From the NCBI RefSeq assembly GCF_021026345.1, contig NZ_JAJNCZ010000004.1, forward strand, positions 186,001 through 250,000: DNA of 64,000 nt, read 5' to 3'. Below, in pieces: positions 8,519 through 20,588 of the stretch; within the stretch, counting starts at the first letter, position 1, and the number at the start of each line of letters is the position of its first letter. The notes beneath the pieces are model-generated. The model was given only the letters and a program-made list of their open reading frames with translations. It did no database searches and had not been told where the DNA came from. A program made the position numbers and the translations under genes. This DNA is from Rhizobium sp. GN54. GTDB lineage: Bacteria > Pseudomonadota > Alphaproteobacteria > Rhizobiales > Rhizobiaceae.

Positions 8519-9586
8519 TTGCCGGACGGGACGCGATCCCGGTCTTGCGAAATCGCAGCGGAATGTTATCTGACGAGCGAGACGCCGGCCCCGCTCAGCT
8601 GTGGCCCGCAAAGATCGACAGCTACGCCCCGGAGCGTCGCCTTGCCCAGAAAAGCCCTGCCCAGAAAGGCCCAGCCGCGAAAGCCCCTCTCGGGCAAAAA
8701 GGCGGCCGGGAAAATCGTGTCGGGGAAGCCCGTCTCTGGAAAAGCCGTGCTCGGGAAGGCGCCCGCCCGAAAGCCACCCTCCGGAGGACCCGGAGCGGAC
8801 AAGGTCGACCAGGTGACGCTGCAGCGGGCCTTCTCCAAGCTCGGCATCTGCTCGCGAAAGCAGGCGGAGGCCTTCATCGTGGAAGGGCGGGTGCGGGTCA
8901 ACGGGAAGGTGACTGCGGCGGTCGATACCTGGGTCGACATGAATTCCGACCGGATCGAACTCGACGGCAGGCCGCTGGCGGCGCGGGAAAAGGTCTATCT
9001 CGCGCTGAACAAGCCGCGCGGCCTTGTCACCACGCGCGATGATCCGGAGGGCCGCAAGACCGTCTTCGATTGCCTGGAGGGGCTTGATCTGCCCTTCGTC
9101 GCCCCGATCGGCCGGCTCGACAAGGCGAGCGAGGGACTGCTGCTGTTCACCAACGACACGCAACTGGCGCAGCGCCTGCTCGATCCCGACAAGGATGTCC
9201 GTAAGGTCTACCATGTCCAGGTGACCGGCACGCCGGGCGAGGCGGAGCTCGCGCGGATGAGGGCCGGGATCGTCGCGGACGATCGGGTGCTGACGGCGGC
9301 GGCCGTGCGCCTGCTGCGGGCAGGGGAGAAGAACGCCTGGCTCGAGGTGGAACTCACCGAGGGCAAGAACCGGCAGATCCGGCGCATGCTCGAGGCGCTC
9401 GGAATGGAGTGCCTGCGGCTCGTCCGGGTTTCCATCGGCGCTGTTCTTCTCGGCGACCTTGCCAAGGGCGCTGTGCGTTTCCTGGGCGACGAAGAGATCC
9501 GGTCGCTGCGGGAGGGCGCCGGGCTTCGGCCGGCAGTGGCCGGGGCGGAAGAGAAGCGCCCGGCCAAGGGACATAGCGCAGGCTGA
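8519..9586 (+). CDS. 23S rRNA pseudouridine synthase, RluB/RluE/RluF family, with basic N-terminal repeat tail
   Basis: Isomerises a uridine in rRNA (RsuA/RluB family). From a TTG at 8519 it is 355 residues. An S4 RNA-binding domain lies at about 99-145 (FSKLGICSRKQAEAFI) and the catalytic domain has GRLDKASEG (198-206) with Asp201 as nucleophile, plus the late motif EGKNRQIRRM. Residues 41-85 form a low-complexity basic tract of imperfect PRK and SGK repeats, also visible as DNA repetition at about 8639-8773. The start is uncertain: no ATG occurs in frame before the S4 domain, so initiation is at a TTG or GTG. It is convergent with the DUF993 gene. Confidence 0.87.
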   Translation: MPDGTRSRSCEIAAECYLTSETPAPLSCGPQRSTATPRSVALPRKALPRKAQPRKPLSGKKAAGKIVSGKPVSGKAVLGKAPARKPPSGGPGADKVDQVTLQRAFSKLGICSRKQAEAFIVEGRVRVNGKVTAAVDTWVDMNSDRIELDGRPLAAREKVYLALNKPRGLVTTRDDPEGRKTVFDCLEGLDLPFVAPIGRLDKASEGLLLFTNDTQLAQRLLDPDKDVRKVYHVQVTGTPGEAELARMRAGIVADDRVLTAAAVRLLRAGEKNAWLEVELTEGKNRQIRRMLEALGMECLRLVRVSIGAVLLGDLAKGAVRFLGDEEIRSLREGAGLRPAVAGAEEKRPAKGHSAG

Positions 9587-9599
9587 CGGCCCCGTCCCG

Positions 9600-10766
9600 T
9601 CAGCTCTCGATGCCGTGCACGGCCAGGAGGCTTTTCATCCGCTCTGTCGCCAGATCCGGCCGGTCCAGCACGCGGGCACTGTCGGCAAGGCGGAAAATGT
9701 CGGCATAGTGGACGATGCCGCGGGCCGATTGCAGGCCGGCCGGCATGGTGAAATGCGACTGGTGGCCGTTCAGCCAGGCGAGGAAGACGACGCCGGCCTT
9801 GTAATACTGCGTCGGCGCCTCGAAGATCTTGCGCGACAGCGGCACGGTCGGCTCGATCACCGCGCGGAAGGTGGCGACGTCGCCGGAAGCGAGGGCTGAC
9901 AGCGCCTTCGAGGCCTGCGGGGCGACCGCATCGAAGATGCCGAGCAGGGCGTGGCTATATCTCTGTCCGTCGCCCTCGATCAGTTCCGCATAGTTGAAGT
10001 CGTCGCCGGTGAAGCAGAGCACGCCCTCTGGCAGTTGCTCGCGGAGCGCCACTTCACTGGCATTGTCGAGCAGCGAGATCTTGATGCCTTCGACCTTGTC
10101 GCGGTTGTCGGCGATGATCGACAGCACGGTCGAGAGCGCGCCTTTGAAATCCTCGCTGCCCCAGTAGCCCTTCAGGTGCGGGTCGAACATGGCGCCCAGC
10201 CAGTGCAGCACGACCTTGTCCTTCGCCTGGCCGAGGAGGCGGCCATAGACCTCGCGGTAGTCGTCGGGCGACCGGGCGACCCGGGCCAGCGCCCGGCTCG
10301 CCATCATGATGGCGCGGCCGCCGTGTTTCTCGACGAAGCCGATCTGTTCCTCGTAGGCGGCGATGACGTCGTCGAGCGTCTTCGCGTCGCCGGGCGCGAG
10401 CTGGTCGGTTCCCGCCCCGCAGGCAAGATCGGCGCCGGGAACGGTGCGGGCTTCGGCCAGAGTTCGGCGAATGAGTTCCTGCGCGCCGGCCCAGTCGAGC
10501 CCCATCCCGCGCTGGGCGGTGTCCATCGCCTCGGCGATGCGGAAGCCGAGCGACCACAGGTGATGCCGGAAGGCGAGCGTGGCATCCCAATCGATCGCCG
10601 GCGCCTCCCAGGGGCGCGCGTCGCGGACGGGATCGGATACGACGTGGGCGGCGGCATAGGCGATGCGGTTGAAGACGGGCGGATCCGCCGGCCTTTCGGT
10701 CGGGGCGCCCGAAAGCACATAGCGTTCGATCGTGCCGTCCGCTCCCGGCAGATGGATTGTCGACAT
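9600..10766 (-). CDS. DUF993 / dihydrodipicolinate synthase-like family protein
   Basis: A 388-residue protein of the DUF993 group, annotated in genomes as dihydrodipicolinate synthase family; a TIM-barrel lyase or aldolase is likely but no reaction is known to me. The ATG at 10766 has an ideal GGAGGAGGT site 6 bases upstream. Readable segments include GGRAIMMASRALARVA, LHWLGAMFDPHLKGYWG and KISLLDN, where the lysine could be the Schiff-base residue of a class I aldolase (inference). It is divergent from the LacI gene at 11231, and a palindrome at 10798-10817 in its promoter matches the one at the lacI promoter, so it belongs to the same regulon as the large catabolic locus. Confidence 0.82.
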   Translation of the reverse strand: MSTIHLPGADGTIERYVLSGAPTERPADPPVFNRIAYAAAHVVSDPVRDARPWEAPAIDWDATLAFRHHLWSLGFRIAEAMDTAQRGMGLDWAGAQELIRRTLAEARTVPGADLACGAGTDQLAPGDAKTLDDVIAAYEEQIGFVEKHGGRAIMMASRALARVARSPDDYREVYGRLLGQAKDKVVLHWLGAMFDPHLKGYWGSEDFKGALSTVLSIIADNRDKVEGIKISLLDNASEVALREQLPEGVLCFTGDDFNYAELIEGDGQRYSHALLGIFDAVAPQASKALSALASGDVATFRAVIEPTVPLSRKIFEAPTQYYKAGVVFLAWLNGHQSHFTMPAGLQSARGIVHYADIFRLADSARVLDRPDLATERMKSLLAVHGIES

Positions 10767-10797
10767 GAGTACCTCCTCCACGGTTTGGAGGCTTGTT

Positions 10798-10817
10798 AAT
10801 TTAGATCGATCCAAATT
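10798..10817. promoter_or_regulatory. LacI-type operator upstream of the DUF993 gene
   Basis: A 20-bp palindrome, AATTTAGATCGATCCAAATT, with nine of ten base pairs matching. The centre is CG, as expected for LacI-family operators. It lies 31 bp upstream of the DUF993 start codon. Its 14-bp core agrees with the site at 11168-11181 in the consensus TTGGAWCGWTCCAA apart from one base (A for G). I infer it is bound by the adjacent LacI protein. Confidence 0.72.
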
Positions 10818-11167
10818 GCAAGAGCAGGGGTGAAAGACGGATGCGGCCGGACGCGGCGGACAGGCGGGATGCGGGCTCTGGATGGTCGGATGTACGTGCC
10901 GGGGTCCCGCTACGCGCGGGCGGCTTTCCTTGCTGGCGTCAGCCTCAGGCCTGTCAGGGGTCGAGTCCACCGAAAAACCCTTTTATTTTATTTGTTTATG
11001 GGAGCATCGAGGACGGGCTGGCGGATCCTCAGGATAAGAAGAAGGATGGTGCCGGGGTGTGGCGCACGGGCCGGGCCGAGGTCCTGCCGCGCACGATGCA
11101 CAGAAAGGCGAGGCTCGGTTGACGGGTCTCGTTCCGCGGATGCTGTTGCAAATGATGCTTGACTATT
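10818..11167. other. Central part of the divergent DUF993/lacI control region
   Basis: About 350 bp without a supported gene between two operator-like palindromes. It contains an AT-rich patch (about 10976-11000, rich in T) that stands out from the GC-rich surroundings and may hold promoter elements. No RNA gene was recognised. Confidence 0.4.
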
Positions 11168-11181
11168 TTGGAACGATCCAA
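11168..11181. promoter_or_regulatory. LacI-type operator upstream of the lacI gene
   Basis: TTGGAACGATCCAA, a CG-centred palindrome with six of seven pairs matching. It is 49 bp upstream of the GTG start of the LacI gene and shares its core with the site at 10798-10817. The position implies autoregulation together with control of the downstream array (inference). Confidence 0.68.
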
Positions 11182-11230
11182 TAAATCCTTGTCTCGAAGC
11201 GGACGGAAGAGGGCCGCACGGGAGGATGGC

Positions 11231-14912
<3,682 letters not shown>

Positions 14913-14920
<8 letters not shown>

Positions 14921-15692
14921 GCCGCGCATCAGGGTCGCCGTCGAGGGCGCCGTCGCCACCATCACCGTGGTCCGGCCGGAGAAGCTGAACGCCTTCGATA
15001 TCGGCATGCTGAAGGAACTGTCCGACGCCTGTGATACCGTCGAGGCGAACGCCGCCGTTCGGGTCGCGATCCTGACCGGCGAAGGCAAGGCCTTTTCGGC
15101 CGGTGGCGATATCAGGGCCTGGGGCGGCATGGAGCCGAACGAGTTCGGCCATGCCTGGGTGCGCTTCGGCCATCGCGTGTTCGAACGGCTGGCGACGCTG
15201 CGGATGCCGCTGATCGCGGCCGTCAACGGCCATGCCCTGGGCGGCGGGCTGGAGCTTGCGGCGGCGGCCGATGTCCGCATCGCCGAGGCCCAGGTGAAGA
15301 TCGGCCTGCCGGAGGCGGGCCTTGGCATGGTGCCCGGCTGGTCGGGGACGCAGCGGCTGGTCCGGCGTTTCGGCGCGCAGGCCGTGCGCCGGATGCTACT
15401 CGGCGGCGAGGTGCTGACGGCCGCGGAGGCCGCGGATCTCGGAATCATCGACAAGGTGGTGGAGACCGGGCAATCGGTCGCGGCGGCGAAGGACTATGCG
15501 GCCCGCATCGCCGCGCGCGGCCCGGCGGCGACGGAAATCTCGAAACTGATGATCGCCGTGGCCAACGGCGAGGACAATGGCAGCGCGGTGGAGGCCCTCG
15601 GCTCGATCCTCGTCGCCAAGACCGGCGACCTGAAGGAAGGCGTCGCCGCCTTCACCGGCAAGCGCCCGGCGGAATTCAAGGGAGAATGGTGA
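14913..15692 (+). CDS. Enoyl-CoA hydratase/isomerase (crotonase family)
   Basis: Acts on a CoA thioester as hydratase, isomerase or hydratase/lyase. The 259 residues include the oxyanion-hole segment FSAGGDI (61-67) and HALGGGLE (108-114). Both glutamates used by true hydratases are present: Glu114 (in GGGLELAAA) and Glu134 (in GLPEAGLGMVPG). It is translationally coupled to the CoA transferase before it and the aldehyde dehydrogenase after it. That trio resembles the CoA-activation, hydration/retro-aldol cleavage and aldehyde oxidation steps of phenylpropanoid side-chain degradation, but the transporter here is a sugar type, so the real substrate is open. Confidence 0.9.
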
Positions 15693-17218
15693 TGACTGCA
15701 ATCGTGAAGCCGAAGGCGCTGGAAAACCACAAGGTGCGCGACTTCCGCATGCTGATTTCCGGGGCGTGGGTGGAGACCGAGGGCGGCAAGATGCTGGAGC
15801 GCGTCGCGCCCGGCCACGGCGTCACGGTCAGCCGCTATCAGGCCGGCACGAAAGTGGATGCCGAACGTGCCATCGCCGCCGCCCGCCGTAGCTTCGACGA
15901 CGGCTTCTGGCCGCGCATGACCGGGGCAGAGCGCTCCAACATCCTGCTGAAGGCGGCGGACCTGATCGCCGCCCGCGCCGAGGAACTGGCCTTCCTCGAT
16001 GCGATCGAGAGCGGCAAGCCGATCAGCCAGGCGAGGGGCGAACTCGGCGGCGCCGTCGATATCTGGCGCTATGCGGCAGCGCTCGCCCGCGACCTGCACG
16101 GCGAGAGCTACAACACGCTCGGCGACGGCACGCTCGGCGTCGTGCTGCGCGAGGCGATCGGCGTCGTCTCGATCATCACGCCGTGGAACTTCCCCTTCCT
16201 GATCGTCAGCCAGAAGCTTCCCTTCGCGCTGGCCGCCGGTTGCACGACGGTGGTCAAGCCGTCGGAACTGACGTCCGGTTCGACACTGGTGCTCGGCGAG
16301 ATCCTCGCCGAGGCCGGGGTGCCGGTGGGCGTGGTCAACATCGTGACCGGCACGGGACCGGAGGTCGGCGCGCCGATGACGATGCATCCCGACGTCGACA
16401 TGGTCTCGTTCACCGGTTCCACCGGCGTCGGGAGGCTGACCATGGCGAATGCTGCGCAGACGCTGAAGAAGGTCTCGCTCGAGCTTGGCGGCAAGAACCC
16501 GCAGATCGTCTTTCCGGACGCCAATCTCGACGACTTCATCGATGCGGCGGTGTTCGGCGCCTACTTCAACGCCGGCGAATGCTGCAATGCCGGCTCCCGC
16601 CTCATCCTGCATCGCGACATTGCCGACGCGGTGACGGCCCGCATCGCCGAACTGTCGAAGAAGGTGCGCGTCGGCGATCCGCTCGATCCGACCACGCAGG
16701 TTGGCGCGATCATCACGCCGCAGCACCTGGAGAAGATCGCGGGCTATGTTTCGGGCGCGCGGCAGGCGGGTGCCGGCGTGGCGCTCGGCGGCGAGAGCCT
16801 CGATCTCGGCCTCGGCCAGTTCATGGCGCCGACCATCCTCTCCGGCGTCAAGCCGGACATGGCGGTGGCGCGCGAGGAAGTGTTCGGCCCCGTGCTCTCC
16901 GTCCTCACCTTCGAGACGACCGAGGAGGCGATCCGGATCGCCAACGCCATCGACTATGGCCTTTCCGCCGGCGTCTGGAGCCGCGACTTCGACACCTGCC
17001 TGACGATCGGCCGCCGCGTCCGCGCCGGCACGGTCTGGATGAACACCTTCATGGACGGCGCCTCCGAACTGCCCTTCGGCGGCTATCGCCAGTCGGGCCT
17101 CGGACGCGAGCTCGGCCGCCATGCGGTGGAGGACTATACCGAGACGAAGACGCTCAACATGCACATCGGCGCGCGCACCAACCGGTGGATGCCGCAAGGA
17201 GCAAAAGGCGAGTGTTAA
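15692..17218 (+). CDS. Aldehyde dehydrogenase, NAD(P)-dependent
   Basis: Oxidises an aldehyde to a carboxylate. From the ATG at 15692 (TGATG overlap with the hydratase stop, GGGAGA upstream) it has 508 residues. Diagnostic parts are the cofactor segment TPWNFPF, FTGSTGVG (about 240-247), the general base in LELGGK (Glu264) and the nucleophile in NAGECCNAGSR (Cys298). It closes the tightly packed first half of the array before a 167-bp gap. In context it could oxidise a short hydroxyaldehyde released from the sugar skeleton. The exact substrate cannot be deduced. Confidence 0.92.
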   Translation: MTAIVKPKALENHKVRDFRMLISGAWVETEGGKMLERVAPGHGVTVSRYQAGTKVDAERAIAAARRSFDDGFWPRMTGAERSNILLKAADLIAARAEELAFLDAIESGKPISQARGELGGAVDIWRYAAALARDLHGESYNTLGDGTLGVVLREAIGVVSIITPWNFPFLIVSQKLPFALAAGCTTVVKPSELTSGSTLVLGEILAEAGVPVGVVNIVTGTGPEVGAPMTMHPDVDMVSFTGSTGVGRLTMANAAQTLKKVSLELGGKNPQIVFPDANLDDFIDAAVFGAYFNAGECCNAGSRLILHRDIADAVTARIAELSKKVRVGDPLDPTTQVGAIITPQHLEKIAGYVSGARQAGAGVALGGESLDLGLGQFMAPTILSGVKPDMAVAREEVFGPVLSVLTFETTEEAIRIANAIDYGLSAGVWSRDFDTCLTIGRRVRAGTVWMNTFMDGASELPFGGYRQSGLGRELGRHAVEDYTETKTLNMHIGARTNRWMPQGAKGEC

Positions 17219-17385
17219 TCGATTTAAGGAATGCGGAAGTGGCGCTTGACGCGCGCGCGACAGTCACATCTTAATTGGGAGCGCGGCGAGGAGGCCGCGC
17301 AACAGACAAACGGCAGACACGGATTGGGGTACACCCTGAGGCGGAAGGGCTTCCGCCATACAACTTGCTAGCTGGGAGGAAAACG
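17219..17385 (+). promoter_or_regulatory. Leader of the sugar ABC transporter genes with two hairpins
   Basis: A 167-bp gap inside the array. It holds two perfect inverted repeats: GCGCGGC / GCCGCGC (17281-17300, 6-nt loop) and GGCGGAAG / CTTCCGCC (17340-17357, 2-nt loop), then a strong GGGAGGA ribosome site at 17374-17380. Neither hairpin has a T tract. They could attenuate read-through, stabilise the binding-protein mRNA or mark an internal promoter; the sequence does not decide. Confidence 0.4.
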
Positions 17386-18627
17386 ATGCGCAAGTTTCTG
17401 ACGACGACTGCAATGTCACTGGCACTGATGGCAGGCGCGGCGCAGGCCGCAGAAAACGTGGAGGTGCTTCACTGGTGGACGTCCGGCGGCGAGGCTGCGG
17501 CGCTCGACGTCCTCAAGAAGGACCTCGAATCCAAGGGCATCACCTGGACCGACATGCCGGTCGCGGGCGGGGGCGGCACCGAGGCCATGACCGTGCTGCG
17601 CGCCCGCGTCACCGCCGGCAACGCGCCGACGGCCGTGCAGATGCTCGGCTTCGACATTCTGGACTGGGCCAAGGAAGGCGCGCTCGGCAACCTCGACGAC
17701 GTTGCGGCCAAGGAAGGCTGGGACAAGGTGATCCCGACCGCGCTGCAGCAGTTCTCCAAGTATGACGGCCACTGGATCGCCGCGCCTGTCAACGTCCACT
17801 CCACCAACTGGATGTGGATCAACAAGGCGGCCCTCGACAAGGCGGGCGGCAAGGAGCCGGCCAACTGGGACGAACTCGTAGCACTGCTCGACAACTTCAA
17901 GGAGCAGGGCATCACGCCCGTCGCCCATGGCGGTCAGCCGTGGCAGGACGCGACCATCTTCGACGCCGTCGTGCTCTCGCTCGGCAACGACTTCTACAAG
18001 AAGGCCTTCATCGACCTCGACGCCGAAACGCTCGGCGGACCGCAGATGAAGGAAGCCTTCGACCGCATGACGAAGCTGCGCTCCTACGTGGACGACAACT
18101 TCTCCGGCCGCGACTGGAACCTCGCTTCGGCGATGGTCATCGAGGACAAGGCCGGCTTGCAGTTCATGGGCGATTGGGCCAAGGGCGAGTTCCTGAAGGC
18201 CGGCAAGAAGCCGGGCACGGATTTCGTCTGCATGCGCTTCCCCGGCACGCAGGGCTCGGTCACCTTCAACTCCGACCAGTTCGCCATGTTCAAGGTCGCC
18301 GACGACAAGGTTCCGGCACAGCTCGCCATGGCCTCGGCGATCGAAAGCCCGACGTTCCAGTCGGCCTTCAACGTGGTCAAGGGCTCGGCTCCTGCGCGTA
18401 CCGACGTTCCGGACACCGACTTCGACGATTGCGGCAAGAAGGCCATCAAGGACCTGGCCGATGCCAACACCAGCGGTACGCTCTATGGCTCCATGGCCCA
18501 CGGCCACGCCAATCCGGCCGCGGTGAAGAACGCGATCTACGACGTCGTCACGCGCCAGTTCAACGGCGAGCTTTCCTCCGAGGAAGCCGTCACCGAACTG
18601 GTCGCCGCCGTCGAGGGTGCGAAGTAG
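17386..18627 (+). CDS. Sugar ABC transporter substrate-binding protein (MalE/UgpB type)
   Basis: Periplasmic receptor of a carbohydrate importer. It is 413 residues with a Sec signal peptide (MRKFLTT, a hydrophobic core, then AQA-AEN near residue 21). The mature start [21 protein letters not shown] is the classic cluster-B sugar-binding opening, close to glucose/mannose-type (GtsA-like) receptors of rhizobia. Two conserved tryptophans (HWW) near the N-terminus may stack on the sugar. It is followed by two permeases and the ATPase, with a RIME-like hairpin element between it and the first permease, an arrangement that typically raises expression of the binding protein. Confidence 0.92.
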   Translation: MRKFLTTTAMSLALMAGAAQAAENVEVLHWWTSGGEAAALDVLKKDLESKGITWTDMPVAGGGGTEAMTVLRARVTAGNAPTAVQMLGFDILDWAKEGALGNLDDVAAKEGWDKVIPTALQQFSKYDGHWIAAPVNVHSTNWMWINKAALDKAGGKEPANWDELVALLDNFKEQGITPVAHGGQPWQDATIFDAVVLSLGNDFYKKAFIDLDAETLGGPQMKEAFDRMTKLRSYVDDNFSGRDWNLASAMVIEDKAGLQFMGDWAKGEFLKAGKKPGTDFVCMRFPGTQGSVTFNSDQFAMFKVADDKVPAQLAMASAIESPTFQSAFNVVKGSAPARTDVPDTDFDDCGKKAIKDLADANTSGTLYGSMAHGHANPAAVKNAIYDVVTRQFNGELSSEEAVTELVAAVEGAK

Positions 18628-18646
18628 GCGGCCTGGTGCCGGATTG

Positions 18647-18755
18647 CCCCTCACCCTGACCCTCTCCCCGCAAGCGGGGAGAGGGGACGCAGACGCCGCG
18701 ACCAGTGTCCTTCTCCCCGCCTGCGGGGAGAAGGTGCCGGCAGGCGGATGAGGGG
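18647..18755. repeat. RIME-like palindromic intergenic repeat, copy 1
   Basis: A 109-bp element bounded by CCCCTCA and TGAGGGG. It has two internal hairpins: CTCTCCCCGCAAGCGGGGAGAG and CTTCTCCCCGCCTGCGGGGAGAAG are each near-perfect palindromes (22 and 24 bp, cited here by position at about 18662-18683 and 18710-18733). It lies inside the ABC operon between binding protein and permease genes. The architecture matches the rhizobial intergenic mosaic elements known from Sinorhizobium. Confidence 0.85.
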
Positions 18756-18828
18756 CAGAGGTGCCCTGCAACATCCGCTTCTGACAGTCTGCTCGCATCT
18801 GTATTTCACGCTAACGGTGGTAACGCCC

Positions 18829-19710
18829 ATGGACAGCCGCTCGCGCCTGCAGGAGCTTCTTCCCAAGCTCGTGCTCGCCCCCAGCTTTCTCATCGTGCTC
18901 GTCTTCGTCTACGGCTTCATCGCCTATACGGGGCTGCTGTCGCTGACCGACAGCAAGATGCTGCCGTCCTACAACTTCGTCGGCCTGCAGAACTATGTCC
19001 GGCTCTGGGCGCTGCCGCACTGGTGGCGGGCGATCAGCAATCTCGCGATCTTCGCCTCGCTCTACATCGTCATCTGCAGCGTGCTCGGCCTCGGGCTTGC
19101 GATCCTGCTCGACCAGCGGATCCGCATCGAGGGCCTGCTCCGGCCGATCTATCTCTATCCGATGGCGCTGTCCTTCATCGTCACCGGCACTGCCTGGAAA
19201 TGGTTCCTCGATCCGGGCATCGGGCTCGAGAACACCATGCACCTGTGGGGCTGGGAGAGCTTCTCGTTCAACTGGATCAAGGACCGCAACTACGCCATCT
19301 ACTGCGTCGTCATCGCCGCCGTCTGGCAGTCGTCCGGCTTCGTCATGGCGATGTTCCTCGCCGGTCTCCGCGGCGTCGACAACGAGATCATCAAGGCGGC
19401 GCAGATCGACGGCGCCTCCACCATGACGGTCTACCGCCGCATCATCATCCCGCTGATGCGCCCGATCTTCCTCTCCGCCTTCGTCGTCCTCGCCCATCTT
19501 GCGATCAAGGCCTACGACCTCGTGATCGCGCTGACCGGCGGCGGCCCCGGACAGGCGACCGAACTGCCGGCGACCTTCATGTATTCCTACACCTTCACCC
19601 GCAACCAGATGGGCATCGGCGCGTCGTCTGCGATCATCATGCTGATCATGATCTTCTCGATCATCGTCCCCTATCTCTATTCCGAAATCCGTGGAGGCAA
19701 GGGCCGATGA
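18829..19710 (+). CDS. Sugar ABC transporter permease (MalF/UgpA type)
   Basis: Inner-membrane subunit of the sugar importer, 293 residues, six predicted membrane spans. The EAA loop that contacts the ATPase is at about residues 190-215 (AAQIDGAS then RRIIIPLM). The first span is LVLAPSFLIVLVFVYGFIAY. The ATG at 18829 has only a weak ribosome site, so translation may depend on the preceding RIME hairpin region. Its stop overlaps the second permease start (ATGA). Confidence 0.9.
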   Translation: MDSRSRLQELLPKLVLAPSFLIVLVFVYGFIAYTGLLSLTDSKMLPSYNFVGLQNYVRLWALPHWWRAISNLAIFASLYIVICSVLGLGLAILLDQRIRIEGLLRPIYLYPMALSFIVTGTAWKWFLDPGIGLENTMHLWGWESFSFNWIKDRNYAIYCVVIAAVWQSSGFVMAMFLAGLRGVDNEIIKAAQIDGASTMTVYRRIIIPLMRPIFLSAFVVLAHLAIKAYDLVIALTGGGPGQATELPATFMYSYTFTRNQMGIGASSAIIMLIMIFSIIVPYLYSEIRGGKGR

Positions 19711-20588
19711 GCGCTGCAAGCTCCGACAACGTCATCAGCCACGACCGGCTCACGCGCGTCCTCATCTATACGGCGCTGATCATCTTCGCGGTCTATTACC
19801 TGCTGCCGCTCTATGTGATGCTGGTCAACTCGTTCAAGCCGCTGGAGGAAATCCGGCAGGGCGGCATGCTGAACCTGCCGCAGGTGTGGACCATCGAACC
19901 CTGGCTGTCAGCCTGGTCGACGGCGCAGATCGGCGTGCAGCCGACCGGCCTTCGGCCGTTCTTCATCAACTCGATCCTGATGGTCGTGCCGGCGGTCGCC
20001 ATCTCCACCATCATCGGCGCGCTGAATGGCTATGTGCTGACGAAATGGCCCTTCCGCGGCTCCAACATCTTCTTCGGGCTGCTGCTTCTGTCGTGCTTCA
20101 TCCCGTTCCAGATCGTGCTGATCCCGATGGCGCGCATGCTCGGCATCTTCGGCATCGCCGGCTCGATCTGGGGGCTGATCATGGTGCACGTGATCTACGG
20201 CATCGGCTTCACCACACTCTATTTCCGCAACTACTACGAAAACTTCCCGACCGAGCTGGTGCGCGCCGCCCAGATCGACGGGGCGAGCTTCTTCCAGATC
20301 TTCCGTCGCATCCTCCTGCCGTCGTCCGGGCCGATCATCGTCGTCTCCGTCATCTGGCAGTTCACCAACATCTGGAACGACTTCCTGTTCGGCGCGTCCT
20401 TCTCCGGCCCCTATTCGACGCCGATGACCGTGGCGTTGAACAACCTCGTCTCCTCGTCGACCGGCGTGAAGGAATACAATGTCCACTTCGCGGGCGCGAT
20501 CCTCGCAGCCCTTCCCACCCTCATCGTCTACATCGTCTCCGGCCGCTACTTCGTGCGCGGCCTGATGTCCGGCGCCGTGAAAGGATGA
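19707..20588 (+). CDS. Sugar ABC transporter permease (MalG/UgpE type)
   Basis: Second inner-membrane subunit, 293 residues, six spans. The EAA motif lies near residues 188-210 (AAQIDGASFFQIFRRI), and the late segment NDFLFGASFSG is typical of the MalG family. The ATG at 19707 overlaps the previous stop and follows a GGAGG site. The end overlaps the ATPase start. It pairs with the permease before it to form the channel. Confidence 0.9.
   Translation: MSAASSDNVISHDRLTRVLIYTALIIFAVYYLLPLYVMLVNSFKPLEEIRQGGMLNLPQVWTIEPWLSAWSTAQIGVQPTGLRPFFINSILMVVPAVAISTIIGALNGYVLTKWPFRGSNIFFGLLLLSCFIPFQIVLIPMARMLGIFGIAGSIWGLIMVHVIYGIGFTTLYFRNYYENFPTELVRAAQIDGASFFQIFRRILLPSSGPIIVVSVIWQFTNIWNDFLFGASFSGPYSTPMTVALNNLVSSSTGVKEYNVHFAGAILAALPTLIVYIVSGRYFVRGLMSGAVKG

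Noticed and set aside
17214-17227. GTTAATCGATTTAA near the aldehyde dehydrogenase stop as a third LacI operator.
   Set aside because: It overlaps the stop codon, shares only the ATCGAT centre with the TTGGAWCGWTCCAA sites and lacks the TTGG/CCAA arms.
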